Origin: an uncultured Clostridia bacterium
GTDB taxonomy: Bacteria; Bacillota; Clostridia; Oscillospirales; Ruminococcaceae
Assembly (NCBI GenBank): GCA_947630555.1
Contig: CANRIA010000003.1
Coordinates: 1-64,000 of the forward strand
Reading direction: 5' to 3'
DNA length: 64,000 bases
The position numbers and the translations under genes are program-made. Shown here in pieces: positions 44,166 to 52,209 of the stretch. Positions within the stretch are counted from its first letter, which is position 1; each line of letters opens with the position of its first letter. The notes beneath the pieces were generated by a model. It had not been told where the DNA came from. It saw nothing but the letters and a program-made list of their open reading frames with translations, and ran no database searches.

Positions 44166-46208
44166 TCACCTCGAAATATCGCTGTAATGAATCTGTTCTA
44201 TGTCATATTCTGAATTTTCGTGCAGGGTGATGACCTCCGCTCCTCGCTGTGCAGTGTCTTTATCTATGCCGGGCATTGCAAGATAGTCAATGCTCAGCCC
44301 ATATGTAAGCCGTATGCCCTGATACTCTACCGAAAGATTGTTATAATGGTCATGACCGCAGAACATCGCCTTGGTGCTGCCAAGCTCTTTCGCGGTCTCA
44401 AACAGCTTGCTGGGGTAGTCGGAGCAGCATACTTTATCTATCATCTTTTCACCGTTTTCTCCGAAATAGTATGTCACTTCATCACTGCCGCTTTCATACA
44501 GTTCATACGCCGTTTTGTATTCCTGCAACGGTATGTGAAAAAACAGCATTGAAGAAACGGTTCTTCCTTCCTGCTCATTCAGCCTTTTTACATTTCTTGC
44601 ATACCAGTCGACCTGATCGTCATGAATATAGTCATAATCGTTGATACCGTCACCGGTATAAGAATTTGAATCTATAAGAAAAAGCGCCTGACTGAGACTT
44701 TTGTCTGCGTTTCGTATCTCTATTATCTGATTGTTTCTGCCAAAGCACCCCGGCTGAGTATATGGGTACAGCAAATTACCCGATGTTTTGAAAGACTGTT
44801 CTTTGAACAACTCGTCAATTTCAGCCGCCGTGCCTGTAGCCATATTTTCGGTATCGTGATTGCCGTATGTAAATGCCCATGGTATGCCGATATTTCGCAT
44901 AAATTCGCAAAACTGCCGCACGGGCGTGTAATTGTTAAGCGACAGTGACATTATACCCATAGGGAACGTAAGGTCGCCGGTTATAATGATAAGGTCGGGC
45001 TTTGAGTATTCAATAAGGTCATATACGGTTTTAAGCGCCTTTATGTCCTTATCGGCAGAAAAACTGCTTCCGCCAAGATGTATATCGGTAAGGTGAAGTA
45101 TCTTAAAATCTCCGCCGCCTGAAGTTATAGTGTAAACCCCGGTGTCCTCGTTATATTCAATATTGCTGTCTTTGTGTTCAACGGCAGCAACGCCCGATAT
45201 ATACGGCTGGATCATATACGAATCTGCCTGCAAGGCGTTATAAGACGCAACTGCTACAGCCGCCGCGGTAAATACTGCTATACGCCGTTTGTTTATAATA
45301 ATGTTGCGAAAAACTATCTTCTTTCTAAGTGTAAGATCATACACCAGCAGAGCTGTAAAATATACGATAGCCGCAGAGCCTAATATCAGAATTTTTCCTA
45401 TAAAAATAAGGGAAAGCAAAACGACCAAAAACCAGTATCCTGACGAAATGTATACAAAGATAGTTAGAGACTTTTTATAGCCTGTCGGTACTGTGTTCCC
45501 AAGCGCTCCTTTGATCAGGCGCCTGCATAAACAGTTCTTTGTAACTATGAACATACAGATGTCTAATACAATAATACTGCCAAACAGACTTGAAAGAGCC
45601 TCCATGAATTTCATGTTCATGCCCAGCAGCATATATGCGAGCAGTGAAAACATTACAAACGCAAGCCCGACGGAATTTATCAGCCGCTTTGAATATTTGT
45701 CATATTGCTCTGTAAGATATTTGCGGACATCTTTTGCATAGGATATATCATCAAACAAAAACTGTTTGCCAAGTCTTTTATACCTGATGAAAAACACCGC
45801 GGAAAGAGCCGCGCATATTCCACATAGCAGCAAATAGAACAAACTGCGCATTACTATAGCACCGATAGGGTAAGCTATGGCAGCCGTAAAAAATACCGAA
45901 CAAAGATAGACCGCATGGCGCGATCTTCTGAAATATTTTTTTGTATCGGACAGCTGTATGCAGCCGCCCTCATCTGACCAGCTTTCAACGTCTTTTTCGT
46001 TATACCCTGCAAGAGCGGCGGCGTTTTGCAAATTGCCGTATTCGCACATTATGCTTCCCAGAGCCTCTATCTGCGTGCAGTCTTGCAGGCGCTTTTCATA
46101 TTCGCTGCACAGAGCCTGTGATATTTTTGCCTTTGCCGTTTCTGCCGCGGCAGAGCAGGGGAGTGGTTCAAACAGTTTGTCGGTAAGGGTTTGTATTTCG
46201 GTGTACAT
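44166..46208 (-). CDS. Membrane-bound calcineurin-like phosphoesterase
   Basis: A 680-residue protein. The cytoplasmic N-terminus (1-98) is helical and resembles the permease-prefix/DUF1700-like start of some Firmicute membrane proteins. Seven or so membrane helices fall between about 100 and 330. A C-terminal metallophosphoesterase domain (about 365-665) has HLTDIHLGG (about 373), TGDLTFPMG (about 411), YGNHDTEN, FFHIPLQEY and CGHDHYNN (about 617), so all metal motifs are intact. Since the final helix leads outward, the enzyme domain is probably extracytoplasmic. It is one base after murT and three before the HAD gene. An envelope role is likely; the substrate is unknown. Confidence 0.85.
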   Translation of the reverse strand: MYTEIQTLTDKLFEPLPCSAAAETAKAKISQALCSEYEKRLQDCTQIEALGSIMCEYGNLQNAAALAGYNEKDVESWSDEGGCIQLSDTKKYFRRSRHAVYLCSVFFTAAIAYPIGAIVMRSLFYLLLCGICAALSAVFFIRYKRLGKQFLFDDISYAKDVRKYLTEQYDKYSKRLINSVGLAFVMFSLLAYMLLGMNMKFMEALSSLFGSIIVLDICMFIVTKNCLCRRLIKGALGNTVPTGYKKSLTIFVYISSGYWFLVVLLSLIFIGKILILGSAAIVYFTALLVYDLTLRKKIVFRNIIINKRRIAVFTAAAVAVASYNALQADSYMIQPYISGVAAVEHKDSNIEYNEDTGVYTITSGGGDFKILHLTDIHLGGSSFSADKDIKALKTVYDLIEYSKPDLIIITGDLTFPMGIMSLSLNNYTPVRQFCEFMRNIGIPWAFTYGNHDTENMATGTAAEIDELFKEQSFKTSGNLLYPYTQPGCFGRNNQIIEIRNADKSLSQALFLIDSNSYTGDGINDYDYIHDDQVDWYARNVKRLNEQEGRTVSSMLFFHIPLQEYKTAYELYESGSDEVTYYFGENGEKMIDKVCCSDYPSKLFETAKELGSTKAMFCGHDHYNNLSVEYQGIRLTYGLSIDYLAMPGIDKDTAQRGAEVITLHENSEYDIEQIHYSDISR

Positions 46209-46209
46209 T

Positions 46210-47544
46210 CTATTTTCCCCCGTGCTTGCTTATATACCTTTTCAAAGCGGCTCTGGTGGGCTGAACGGCAGTATAATTTGCTATAACAAACTTTCTGCCT
46301 GCGTTTCTGGCAAGTTCTTCAACCGCGCCGTCAAGGTCGGGGATAACGGTAATTAGGCTCTCATCATAGCCCGAGCATTTTATTCTTACCGCAATGTCAT
46401 AAGCCCTTGTTCCCGAAGTCACAACACGCGTAACGTTTTTGAAAACGCTGAAATTTATATCCCATATCCACGAAACGTCAAGACCGTCAGCAACGTTGTC
46501 ATTAAGCACAAAAAGCAGTTCTTTTTCGCCTTTCATTTCGTTCATAACACGCAGTGTCATGTTCGCGCCGACGGGGTTTTTCGCAAGGTTCAACGTGGTC
46601 TCGCGGTCGCCGAGCATAAACGTCTCCATACGACCGTTCTGCACGGTATATTCGTTTATAACGCCGTTTGTAATGCTTTGTTCAATGCCGTAAAGCTTAG
46701 CCACCGCCGCAACAGCCGTCATGTTGTATACGTTGTAAATGCTGCCCTGCTTAGGCGAATAGGTAACTCCGTCTGCTGTAAACACAGGCTTTTCAAGGTT
46801 GATATTGCTTGCCGTGATGTACGGCTGATAGTCGCCGAAGCCGCAGCCCTCGCAGATAAATTTGCCGATGTGCGAGTACTGATAGTATTCGTATTTGAGA
46901 GCCTTACCGCAGAACGGGCAAAACCGCCCTTCCGAAGCTTCAAAAATGCTGTCAGTCGCGTATGCATACTTTTCGGCGTGAAAGTATTTTACGTTTTTGT
47001 TATTCGGGTTTTGTCTGCCTATGCGCGCGGTGTTCGGGTCGTCGCCGTTGAGGATAAGATTGCCCTCAAATGTCTTTGCAAAGCCCTCTATCTTGCGTAT
47101 TAAAGTTTCCATTTCACCGTTGCGGTCAAGCTGGTCGCGGAAGAAATCAAGCACAACAAGCGTTTCGAGTTTCATCTGTGAATACACAACGGGAACGTGC
47201 GATTCGTCCGTTTCTAAAATAAGCATATCAGCCTTTACACGCCCCGACATATCACAGTGGCGCAAAAGCAGAGAACATATGCCCGTATCGAGATTGTTGC
47301 CCTCGCTGTTGGTGATGATATTCTTGCCGCTGCGCTCAAAAAGCTGTGCTATGCAGTTGGTGACCGATGTCTTTCCATTTGTGCCGGTTATCGCAATTAT
47401 AGGGCATTCTACCTTGAACATAGAGCAGCATTTTTGCCGCGATAGATGCCACAGTATTATGCCGGGCAGGTTGCCTGCGTTGCGTTTGCAAAGCCGAAGA
47501 ATTTTAACTATAATTTTGCCTATGATTATCAAAAGTCTTTTCAC
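46210..47544 (-). CDS. murT: Lipid II isoglutaminyl synthase subunit MurT
   Basis: A 444-residue Mur-ligase-like enzyme that activates D-iGlu of lipid II with ATP for amidation by ammonia from GatD. N-terminal hydrophobic stretch, ATP loop ITGTNGKTSVTN (52-63), LILETDESHVP and DFFRDQLDRNGE. The four-Cys zinc ribbon CPFCGKAL ... CEGCGFGDY (about 208-232) is typical of MurT. The C-terminal domain carries LVVLNDNVADGLDVSWIWD-like DUF1727 sequence (FVLNDNVADGLDVSWIWD). It has its own consensus promoter and begins a four-gene operon ending in gatD. Amidated lipid II affects cross-linking and lysozyme resistance. Confidence 0.94.
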   Translation of the reverse strand: MKRLLIIIGKIIVKILRLCKRNAGNLPGIILWHLSRQKCCSMFKVECPIIAITGTNGKTSVTNCIAQLFERSGKNIITNSEGNNLDTGICSLLLRHCDMSGRVKADMLILETDESHVPVVYSQMKLETLVVLDFFRDQLDRNGEMETLIRKIEGFAKTFEGNLILNGDDPNTARIGRQNPNNKNVKYFHAEKYAYATDSIFEASEGRFCPFCGKALKYEYYQYSHIGKFICEGCGFGDYQPYITASNINLEKPVFTADGVTYSPKQGSIYNVYNMTAVAAVAKLYGIEQSITNGVINEYTVQNGRMETFMLGDRETTLNLAKNPVGANMTLRVMNEMKGEKELLFVLNDNVADGLDVSWIWDINFSVFKNVTRVVTSGTRAYDIAVRIKCSGYDESLITVIPDLDGAVEELARNAGRKFVIANYTAVQPTRAALKRYISKHGGK

Positions 47545-47592
47545 TTATAAAGCCTCCGAATTTCACTTCCTGCGGTATTACTACCATACATT

Positions 47593-47621
47593 ATTATACT
47601 ATATCGCGCTTTTCATGTCAA
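47593..47621 (-). promoter_or_regulatory. Consensus sigma-A promoter of the murT-gatD operon
   Basis: On the minus strand TTGACA (47616-47621), 17-bp spacer, TATAAT (47593-47598), both perfect. Confidence 0.75.
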
Positions 47622-47622
47622 C

Positions 47623-47650
47623 AAAAAAGTCCGCGCGAAACGGACTTTTA
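47623..47650 (-). terminator. Intrinsic terminator of the EAL gene
   Basis: AAAGTCCG/CGGACTTT 8-bp stem, 7-base loop, T-run on the minus strand; it overlaps the EAL stop codon. Confidence 0.82.
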
Positions 47651-49306
47651 TATGCTGCCTGAAAGTTTCAGCTTGTCTATAAAATCTTGCGCAGGTATGG
47701 GTCTTGAATAGTAAAACCCCTGCGCCGAGTCACAGCCGCAGCTGCTTAAAAACATTGCTTGTTCGCAGGTCTCAACGCCCTCAGCCACAATGCCAAGACC
47801 TATGTCACGTGTCATTGAAATAGTGTGCTCGATTATCTTCCTGCCACGGTCGGAATCCATAAATTCCTCTAAAAAGTGCCTGTCTATCTTCAGCACGTCA
47901 AACGGCGTAGATTTTAGCATATTAAGCGAAGAATACCCCGAACCGAAGTCGTCCATAAGCATAGTAAAACCTGCATCTTTCATCTTTTTTACTATGTCTT
48001 CAACGCCGCGCTGATCTACCGTTTCGGTTATCTCAAGTTCCAGCATCGGCTGCGGTATGCCGTATTTTTCTATAAACTTTTTGATCTCTCCAATAACGTC
48101 AAAAGTCTGTATGTACTCGCGCGATATATTCACCGAGATAGGCACAGGCGTGAGCCCTTGGTCTATTATCTCGCGGATCTTTTTGCACGCCTGCTCCCAT
48201 ATAAAGCAGTCAAGTTTAAGTATAAAACCGTTTTGCTCGAATACCGGTATGAAATCAGCAGGGGAGATCATGCCTTTTTCGGGGTGCTGCCACCGAGCCA
48301 GAGCTTCTGCGCCGATTATTTTGCCGCTGCTTATCGAGTATTTCGGCTGCAGGAACATCACAAATTCATTGTCTAAAAGAGCCTTGTTCATGTCCTCTTC
48401 AATATGCTGTTTCTTTTGCAGGTCGGACTTCATAGAGCTGTCAAAAAACAGTATATTTTCAATAGCGTTGCCCTTGATAATCTGCCGTGCCAGAGATGCA
48501 TTGTCGCCGTGCCTGCGCGTGTGCAGACTTCTGTCATCAACTATCGCAACACCAAAATACAGATGATATTCCATGCCGCCAAAACCGCTGAGAAGGCTCT
48601 CTATCTTTCTTATAAAAGCCACAAGCTGATCTTTATTATCAAACGGCGTAACTATCATAAAAACATCGGCAGTAAGCCTGCAAAACGGCTGTTCATCGGT
48701 GCACACAAGCGCTAGAGAATCATTGAAAAACTGCAAAAGATCGTCGCACTTTTCAACGCCGTAAGTGTCGTTCAAAAGCTTGAATCTCTCAACATCAAAC
48801 TGTATGAAAGCTATATCCTTGTCAGGGTGGGTATCAATAACATTTCTGCACTGCTGAGTGTATATCTTCGGGTTCTTGTCGGAGGAAAAATTGCGCAGCA
48901 CTTCTCTGTAAAAATACTCTTTCTGCACATAAGGACGCAGGTTGTAATGAATGTCGGTGATCCTGCCGTTTTCGTCGCGCCGATAAAACGCGTGCAGATG
49001 GCACATTTCATAGCCGCCGTCAGCGGTCAGTTTTACCGCAATCTCGGTGCTGATGTTGTTATCATCGCTGCCGTTTATAATGCCCTCGTCAATGCGCTCG
49101 CAGAACACATCAAAAACGCTTAAAGACTCAGGCTCTAAAATATCAAGCTCGTGCATCATTTGGCAAAAGTCGTCAATGCCTTTTGTATCAAAGCCCTTTG
49201 TAAGGCAGTAAAGCTTGTTTTCTTTTACATTCTGATAAAAGTGCAGAGTGCAGTCGTCGCTCTCAACGATCTTTACCATATTTTCACTGTATTTTTCGGG
49301 CAGCAT
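47648..49306 (-). CDS. Cyclic-di-GMP phosphodiesterase: PAS-like, degenerate GGDEF, intact EAL
   Basis: About 552 residues. The N-terminus (about 1-130) is a PAS-like sensor. Residues about 150-290 form a GGDEF fold whose active site reads RLTADVFMI where GGDEF is expected, so it cannot make c-di-GMP. The EAL domain (about 305-545) keeps the catalytic set: GAEALARWQ (about 332-340), SVNIS, LEITET, LMDDFGSGYSS, LKIDRHFL, AEGVET and AQGFYYSRP. It should hydrolyse c-di-GMP. ATG 49306 is preferred over the in-frame GTG 49315 because AAGAGG is eight bases before it. It pairs functionally with the cyclase at 32515. Confidence 0.9.
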   Translation of the reverse strand: MLPEKYSENMVKIVESDDCTLHFYQNVKENKLYCLTKGFDTKGIDDFCQMMHELDILEPESLSVFDVFCERIDEGIINGSDDNNISTEIAVKLTADGGYEMCHLHAFYRRDENGRITDIHYNLRPYVQKEYFYREVLRNFSSDKNPKIYTQQCRNVIDTHPDKDIAFIQFDVERFKLLNDTYGVEKCDDLLQFFNDSLALVCTDEQPFCRLTADVFMIVTPFDNKDQLVAFIRKIESLLSGFGGMEYHLYFGVAIVDDRSLHTRRHGDNASLARQIIKGNAIENILFFDSSMKSDLQKKQHIEEDMNKALLDNEFVMFLQPKYSISSGKIIGAEALARWQHPEKGMISPADFIPVFEQNGFILKLDCFIWEQACKKIREIIDQGLTPVPISVNISREYIQTFDVIGEIKKFIEKYGIPQPMLELEITETVDQRGVEDIVKKMKDAGFTMLMDDFGSGYSSLNMLKSTPFDVLKIDRHFLEEFMDSDRGRKIIEHTISMTRDIGLGIVAEGVETCEQAMFLSSCGCDSAQGFYYSRPIPAQDFIDKLKLSGSI

Positions 49307-49347
49307 ATTCAGCACCTCTTTTCCGCTTTAAAACATATTATACTCAT

Positions 49348-49376
49348 ATTATAACACATATTTTCCCTTTTAACAA
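49348..49376 (-). promoter_or_regulatory. Promoter of the EAL gene
   Basis: On the minus strand TTGTTA (49371-49376), 17-bp spacer, TATAAT (49348-49353). Confidence 0.55.
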
Positions 49377-49419
49377 GTAAAAAAACTTTGAGACTTTTGT
49401 GCAATTTGCATAAATCATC

Positions 49420-49448
49420 TTGACAGCCGCGACAGTTCGGTATATAAT
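49420..49448 (+). promoter_or_regulatory. Consensus sigma-A promoter of the TauE-like gene
   Basis: TTGACA (49420-49425), 17-bp spacer, TATAAT (49443-49448), both perfect; the ATG is only 28 bases beyond the -10. Confidence 0.75.
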
Positions 49449-49476
49449 TCATTTATAGATGTTTTGAGGTGAAAAA

Positions 49477-49477
49477 A
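49477..49477 (+). other. Start codon position of the TauE-like gene (GAGGTGA ribosome site upstream)
   Basis: GAGGTGAAAAA lies directly before the ATG at 49477 and fixes the start of the permease described in the next entry. Confidence 0.6.
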
Positions 49478-50256
49478 TGCTGCTGAAAATACTGGTTTGC
49501 TTTCTTGCAGGAATAGGTGCAGGGCTTGGCACGGGCTTTGCAGGCATGAGCGCGGCTGCGGTGATAAGTCCCATGCTGATAACGTTTCTCGATATGCCTG
49601 CTTATCAGGCGGTTGGCATTGCCCTTGCCAGCGATGTTCTTGCAAGCGCCGTAAGTGCATATACATACGGCAAAAACAAAAATCTTGATATAAAAAACGG
49701 CATAATTATGATGCTGACTGTGCTGGTGTTCACACTGCTGGGCAGCTATGCCGCAAGCAAAGTGCCAAATGCAACAATGGGCAGTTTTTCGGTGTTTATG
49801 ACGCTGCTTCTTGGCATTAAATTTATAGTAAGACCCGTCATGACGACCAAAGAAGCGATGATGTCTGCTGATGCAAAAAAGCGTGCAGTGCAGTCGGTGG
49901 CGTGCGGCGCGGTGATAGGCTCTATCTGCGGTTTTATAGGCGCAGGCGGCGGAATGATGATGCTGCTTATACTGACAAGCGTTCTGGGCTATGAGCTGAA
50001 AACGGCGGTCGGCACAAGCGTTTTTATAATGACATTCACGGCGTTTACGGGCGCGGCAGGGCACTTTGTCATAGGCGGAATGCCCGATGTTTTCTGCCTT
50101 GCGGTTTGTGTGGCATCAACGCTTTTGTGGGCGAGGGTAGCGGCGCTTTTTGCAAACAAAGCCACACCTGCGGCGCTTAACAGGGCAACGGGCGTGGTGC
50201 TTACAGTCCTTGGCGGTGCGTTACTTTTGTTCAGACTGCTGCCGAAAATTTTGTGA
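49477..50256 (+). CDS. TauE/SafE-family anion permease
   Basis: A 259-residue protein with about eight membrane helices in two similar halves. The halves carry the family motif: GAGLGTGFAGMSAAAVISPML near the start and GSICGFIGAGGGMMMLLIL in the middle (about 147-166). Members export or import sulfite, sulfonates, sulfoacetate or similar organic anions across the cytoplasmic membrane. It stands alone between its own consensus promoter and a repeat element, with no sulfur-metabolism genes nearby, so the substrate cannot be inferred. Confidence 0.88.
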   Translation: MLLKILVCFLAGIGAGLGTGFAGMSAAAVISPMLITFLDMPAYQAVGIALASDVLASAVSAYTYGKNKNLDIKNGIIMMLTVLVFTLLGSYAASKVPNATMGSFSVFMTLLLGIKFIVRPVMTTKEAMMSADAKKRAVQSVACGAVIGSICGFIGAGGGMMMLLILTSVLGYELKTAVGTSVFIMTFTAFTGAAGHFVIGGMPDVFCLAVCVASTLLWARVAALFANKATPAALNRATGVVLTVLGGALLLFRLLPKIL

Positions 50257-50307
50257 TAGCAAAAAACATACCGATGAAAAATAATTCATCTGTATATTTT
50301 ATTTAAA

Positions 50308-50702
50308 ATTGCGCTTACGCGCAGCGCAGGAGCGCACACATTCACCGCCCCACAGTACGCAAAGGTTTTAAACCCTGTCAAGAAAGGAAAAGTTTTCGAT
50401 CGACCCTTTTTCAAAAGGGTCGCAGGGTGTGGGGCAGAGCCCCACAAACACAACGTGCGCTCTGCAAAAGGTGAATTAAAAAACAGTCCTGTGGACTGTT
50501 TTTTAAGAGGAGAGGCTCTGCAAGAGAGAGCCTCTCCTTTGAAAGGTTATCGCTTTCTTTCCGCGTTCCATTCTGGAACGCCGTACAATGTAAAAAATTC
50601 GCAACAATAAAATGCGCAGACATATTTGTATACCCAAAAAGAGAAGATAACTAAAATATAGTTGGTCTGTTAGCAGCTCCGCAGGGTGCGCGTAAGCGCA
50701 AA
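50308..50702. repeat. 395-bp palindrome-rich element with inverted ends (MITE-like)
   Basis: The element fills most of the 50257-50730 gap and has no credible gene. The ends are inverted copies of one sequence: ATTGCGCTTACGCGCA at 50308-50323 and TGCGCGTAAGCGCAAA at 50687-50702. Inside are four hairpins: CGACCCTTTT/AAAAGGGTCG (50401-50422), TGTGGGGC/GCCCCACA (50428-50446), a perfect 14-bp TTAAAAAACAGTCC/GGACTGTTTTTTAA (50476-50506), and AGGAGAGGCTCT/AGAGCCTCTCCT (50508-50538). The left end is repeated with its flank at 228-261. No transposase is present; target-site duplications were not convincing. Confidence 0.7.
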
Positions 50703-50730
50703 TTCAAATCAATGCAAAGTAAGAACTTTT

Positions 50731-51213
50731 TTATTTATCAAACTTTACCTGCACGTCCTGCTTTCCTGCTGCGTTTTCCAAGCCGTCGGCGTTCTCAATA
50801 TAGCCTATCTTAGTGTACGAATACGGCGTTGAAAAGCTGTCATAAAAAAGCACTATGCAGTTATCGCCGTAAAGCATTATCTCGCCTTTTTTGATGCTGC
50901 CCACTTTTTCGGCGCTTGTCGGAAAATTAGTGTCCGTATAAATGTACTTTTCATTTCCGTTAAGCTCGCTCATTGTGAAAGACATAGGCAGCATCGACTC
51001 AAATTTCTCAGCCGCCTCGGTATTATAAAAATGCGCCGTGTAGCTTTCGCCGTTTACAGTAACAGTCATGGTTTCCTCCTTGTCATTACTTTGCTGCGTT
51101 TGCACTGCGGCAGATGAAATTTCCTGCGAAATTTCGCCTGTATCTGCACAGCCTGTTGTCAGCGCAGACGAAGCCGCAGCCATTATCAAAAGCGCAATAG
51201 CATAAAATTTCAT
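50731..51213 (-). CDS. Cyclophilin-like-fold lipoprotein
   Basis: A 160-residue secreted lipoprotein. Start ATG 51213 follows AGGCGGTGA; earlier in-frame starts run into the upstream gene. The signal peptide ends in a lipobox LTTGC (Cys about 22). After a Ser/Gln-rich linker, residues about 50-155 match the cyclophilin-like (Cyclophil_like2) family: VTVNGESYTAHFYNTEAAEKFESMLPMSFTMSELNGNEK, then GEIMLYGDNCIVLFYDSFSTPYSYTKIG. These proteins share the cyclophilin barrel but usually lack proline isomerase residues; function is unknown. It is 13 bases after the DUF3737 gene. Confidence 0.83.
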   Translation of the reverse strand: MKFYAIALLIMAAASSALTTGCADTGEISQEISSAAVQTQQSNDKEETMTVTVNGESYTAHFYNTEAAEKFESMLPMSFTMSELNGNEKYIYTDTNFPTSAEKVGSIKKGEIMLYGDNCIVLFYDSFSTPYSYTKIGYIENADGLENAAGKQDVQVKFDK

Positions 51214-51226
51214 AAACTTCACCGCC

Positions 51227-52084
51227 TTACACAGCGTTTTCATTACCCAGCCGTATCTGAATTTTTGTTTTGTCCACGTCCACCTTGTCGCGCTCCATAA
51301 TAAGTTCGTCAATGCCGTCGCAGCGAATTATGCCGCCCGAAGGGTTTTTAACGCTGTCAATAGTTCCGCATATATCGGCATCAACGGTTGAGTATTCAAA
51401 AGCAAGCGTGGTGTTCAGCAGCCTGCAATTTATCATTTTAAGGTTTTCTACAAAGCACAGACCTTGCAAACTCTCAATAGTGCAGTTTATCAGCGTGAGG
51501 TTTTTAGCGTTCCAGCCGAGGTATTCGCCCGAAATGTAGCAGCCCTGTGCGGTAATGTTTTCGCTGTTCCAAAAAGCATCTTTGCTGATAAGGCGCGAGT
51601 TTCGTATATTTATATTTTTTGCGCCGTCAAAACAGTAGTTGCCCACCAGTTCCAGTTCGTCTATCTCCATGTTTTCGCAGTTCATAGCAAGGTAATCGCC
51701 GTTTGCAGAAACCTTTTTCATCTTAACGTTCCTGCAGTCCCACAGTGTTTCGGCAGCGTTTGTAAACGAAACATTTTCCAGTGTTATGCCGTCGCACCGC
51801 CTGAAACCTTTCGGCGCGATATACATGGTATCTTTAACGGTAATGTTGTTTGTATACCATATGCCTGCCCGACCCATTTCAAAAAAAGTGCTGCCGCTTA
51901 CAAAAATGTCATGCGAATACCAGATAGGGTACTTCCATTTAAATGAGCTTTCATATATTTTTATATTGCTGCTGTGCTTCAGCGGTGACTCGCCGTCGTC
52001 AAAAGTGCATTCTCTGAAAATTGTATTCTCAGCCTGAAACATGGCGCGTTCACCTGTGTAAGTGCCGCCGATGTATTCTTTCAT
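51227..52084 (-). CDS. DUF3737-family beta-helix protein
   Basis: A 285-residue protein matching DUF3737. The start at ATG 52084 follows GGAGG. It has MKEYIGGTYTGERAMF near the N-terminus, then repeating short segments with regularly spaced turns (KNINIRNSRLISKDAFWNSENI, AKNLTLINCTIES), as in a right-handed parallel beta-helix. No signal peptide. Family members are widespread in gut Firmicutes and Bacteroidetes, often near redox or cyclophilin-like proteins, as here. The biochemical role is unknown. Confidence 0.85.
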   Translation of the reverse strand: MKEYIGGTYTGERAMFQAENTIFRECTFDDGESPLKHSSNIKIYESSFKWKYPIWYSHDIFVSGSTFFEMGRAGIWYTNNITVKDTMYIAPKGFRRCDGITLENVSFTNAAETLWDCRNVKMKKVSANGDYLAMNCENMEIDELELVGNYCFDGAKNINIRNSRLISKDAFWNSENITAQGCYISGEYLGWNAKNLTLINCTIESLQGLCFVENLKMINCRLLNTTLAFEYSTVDADICGTIDSVKNPSGGIIRCDGIDELIMERDKVDVDKTKIQIRLGNENAV

Positions 52085-52103
52085 TTTATTCGCCTCCATT
52101 ATC

Positions 52104-52132
52104 AGTATAGCACATTTCATTGAAAATTACAA
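52104..52132 (-). promoter_or_regulatory. Promoter of the DUF3737/cyclophilin-like operon
   Basis: On the minus strand TTGTAA (52127-52132), 17-bp spacer, TATACT (52104-52109). Confidence 0.55.
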
Positions 52133-52159
52133 ATACTTATTGTGAATAGCGTGCTATGC

Positions 52160-52188
52160 TTGACAGCTATCGCAGGGAATGTTATACT
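52160..52188 (+). promoter_or_regulatory. Sigma-A promoter of the MalY/PatB-type gene
   Basis: TTGACA (52160-52165), 17-bp spacer, TATACT (52183-52188). Confidence 0.7.
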
Positions 52189-52209
52189 TAAAATATAGGA
52201 GATGATGTT

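Noticed and set aside
50411-50623. A 70-codon minus-strand frame inside the 395-bp element
   Set aside because: It is made of the hairpin arms read through, has no ribosome site, and the same type of frame arises from any copy of such a repeat.
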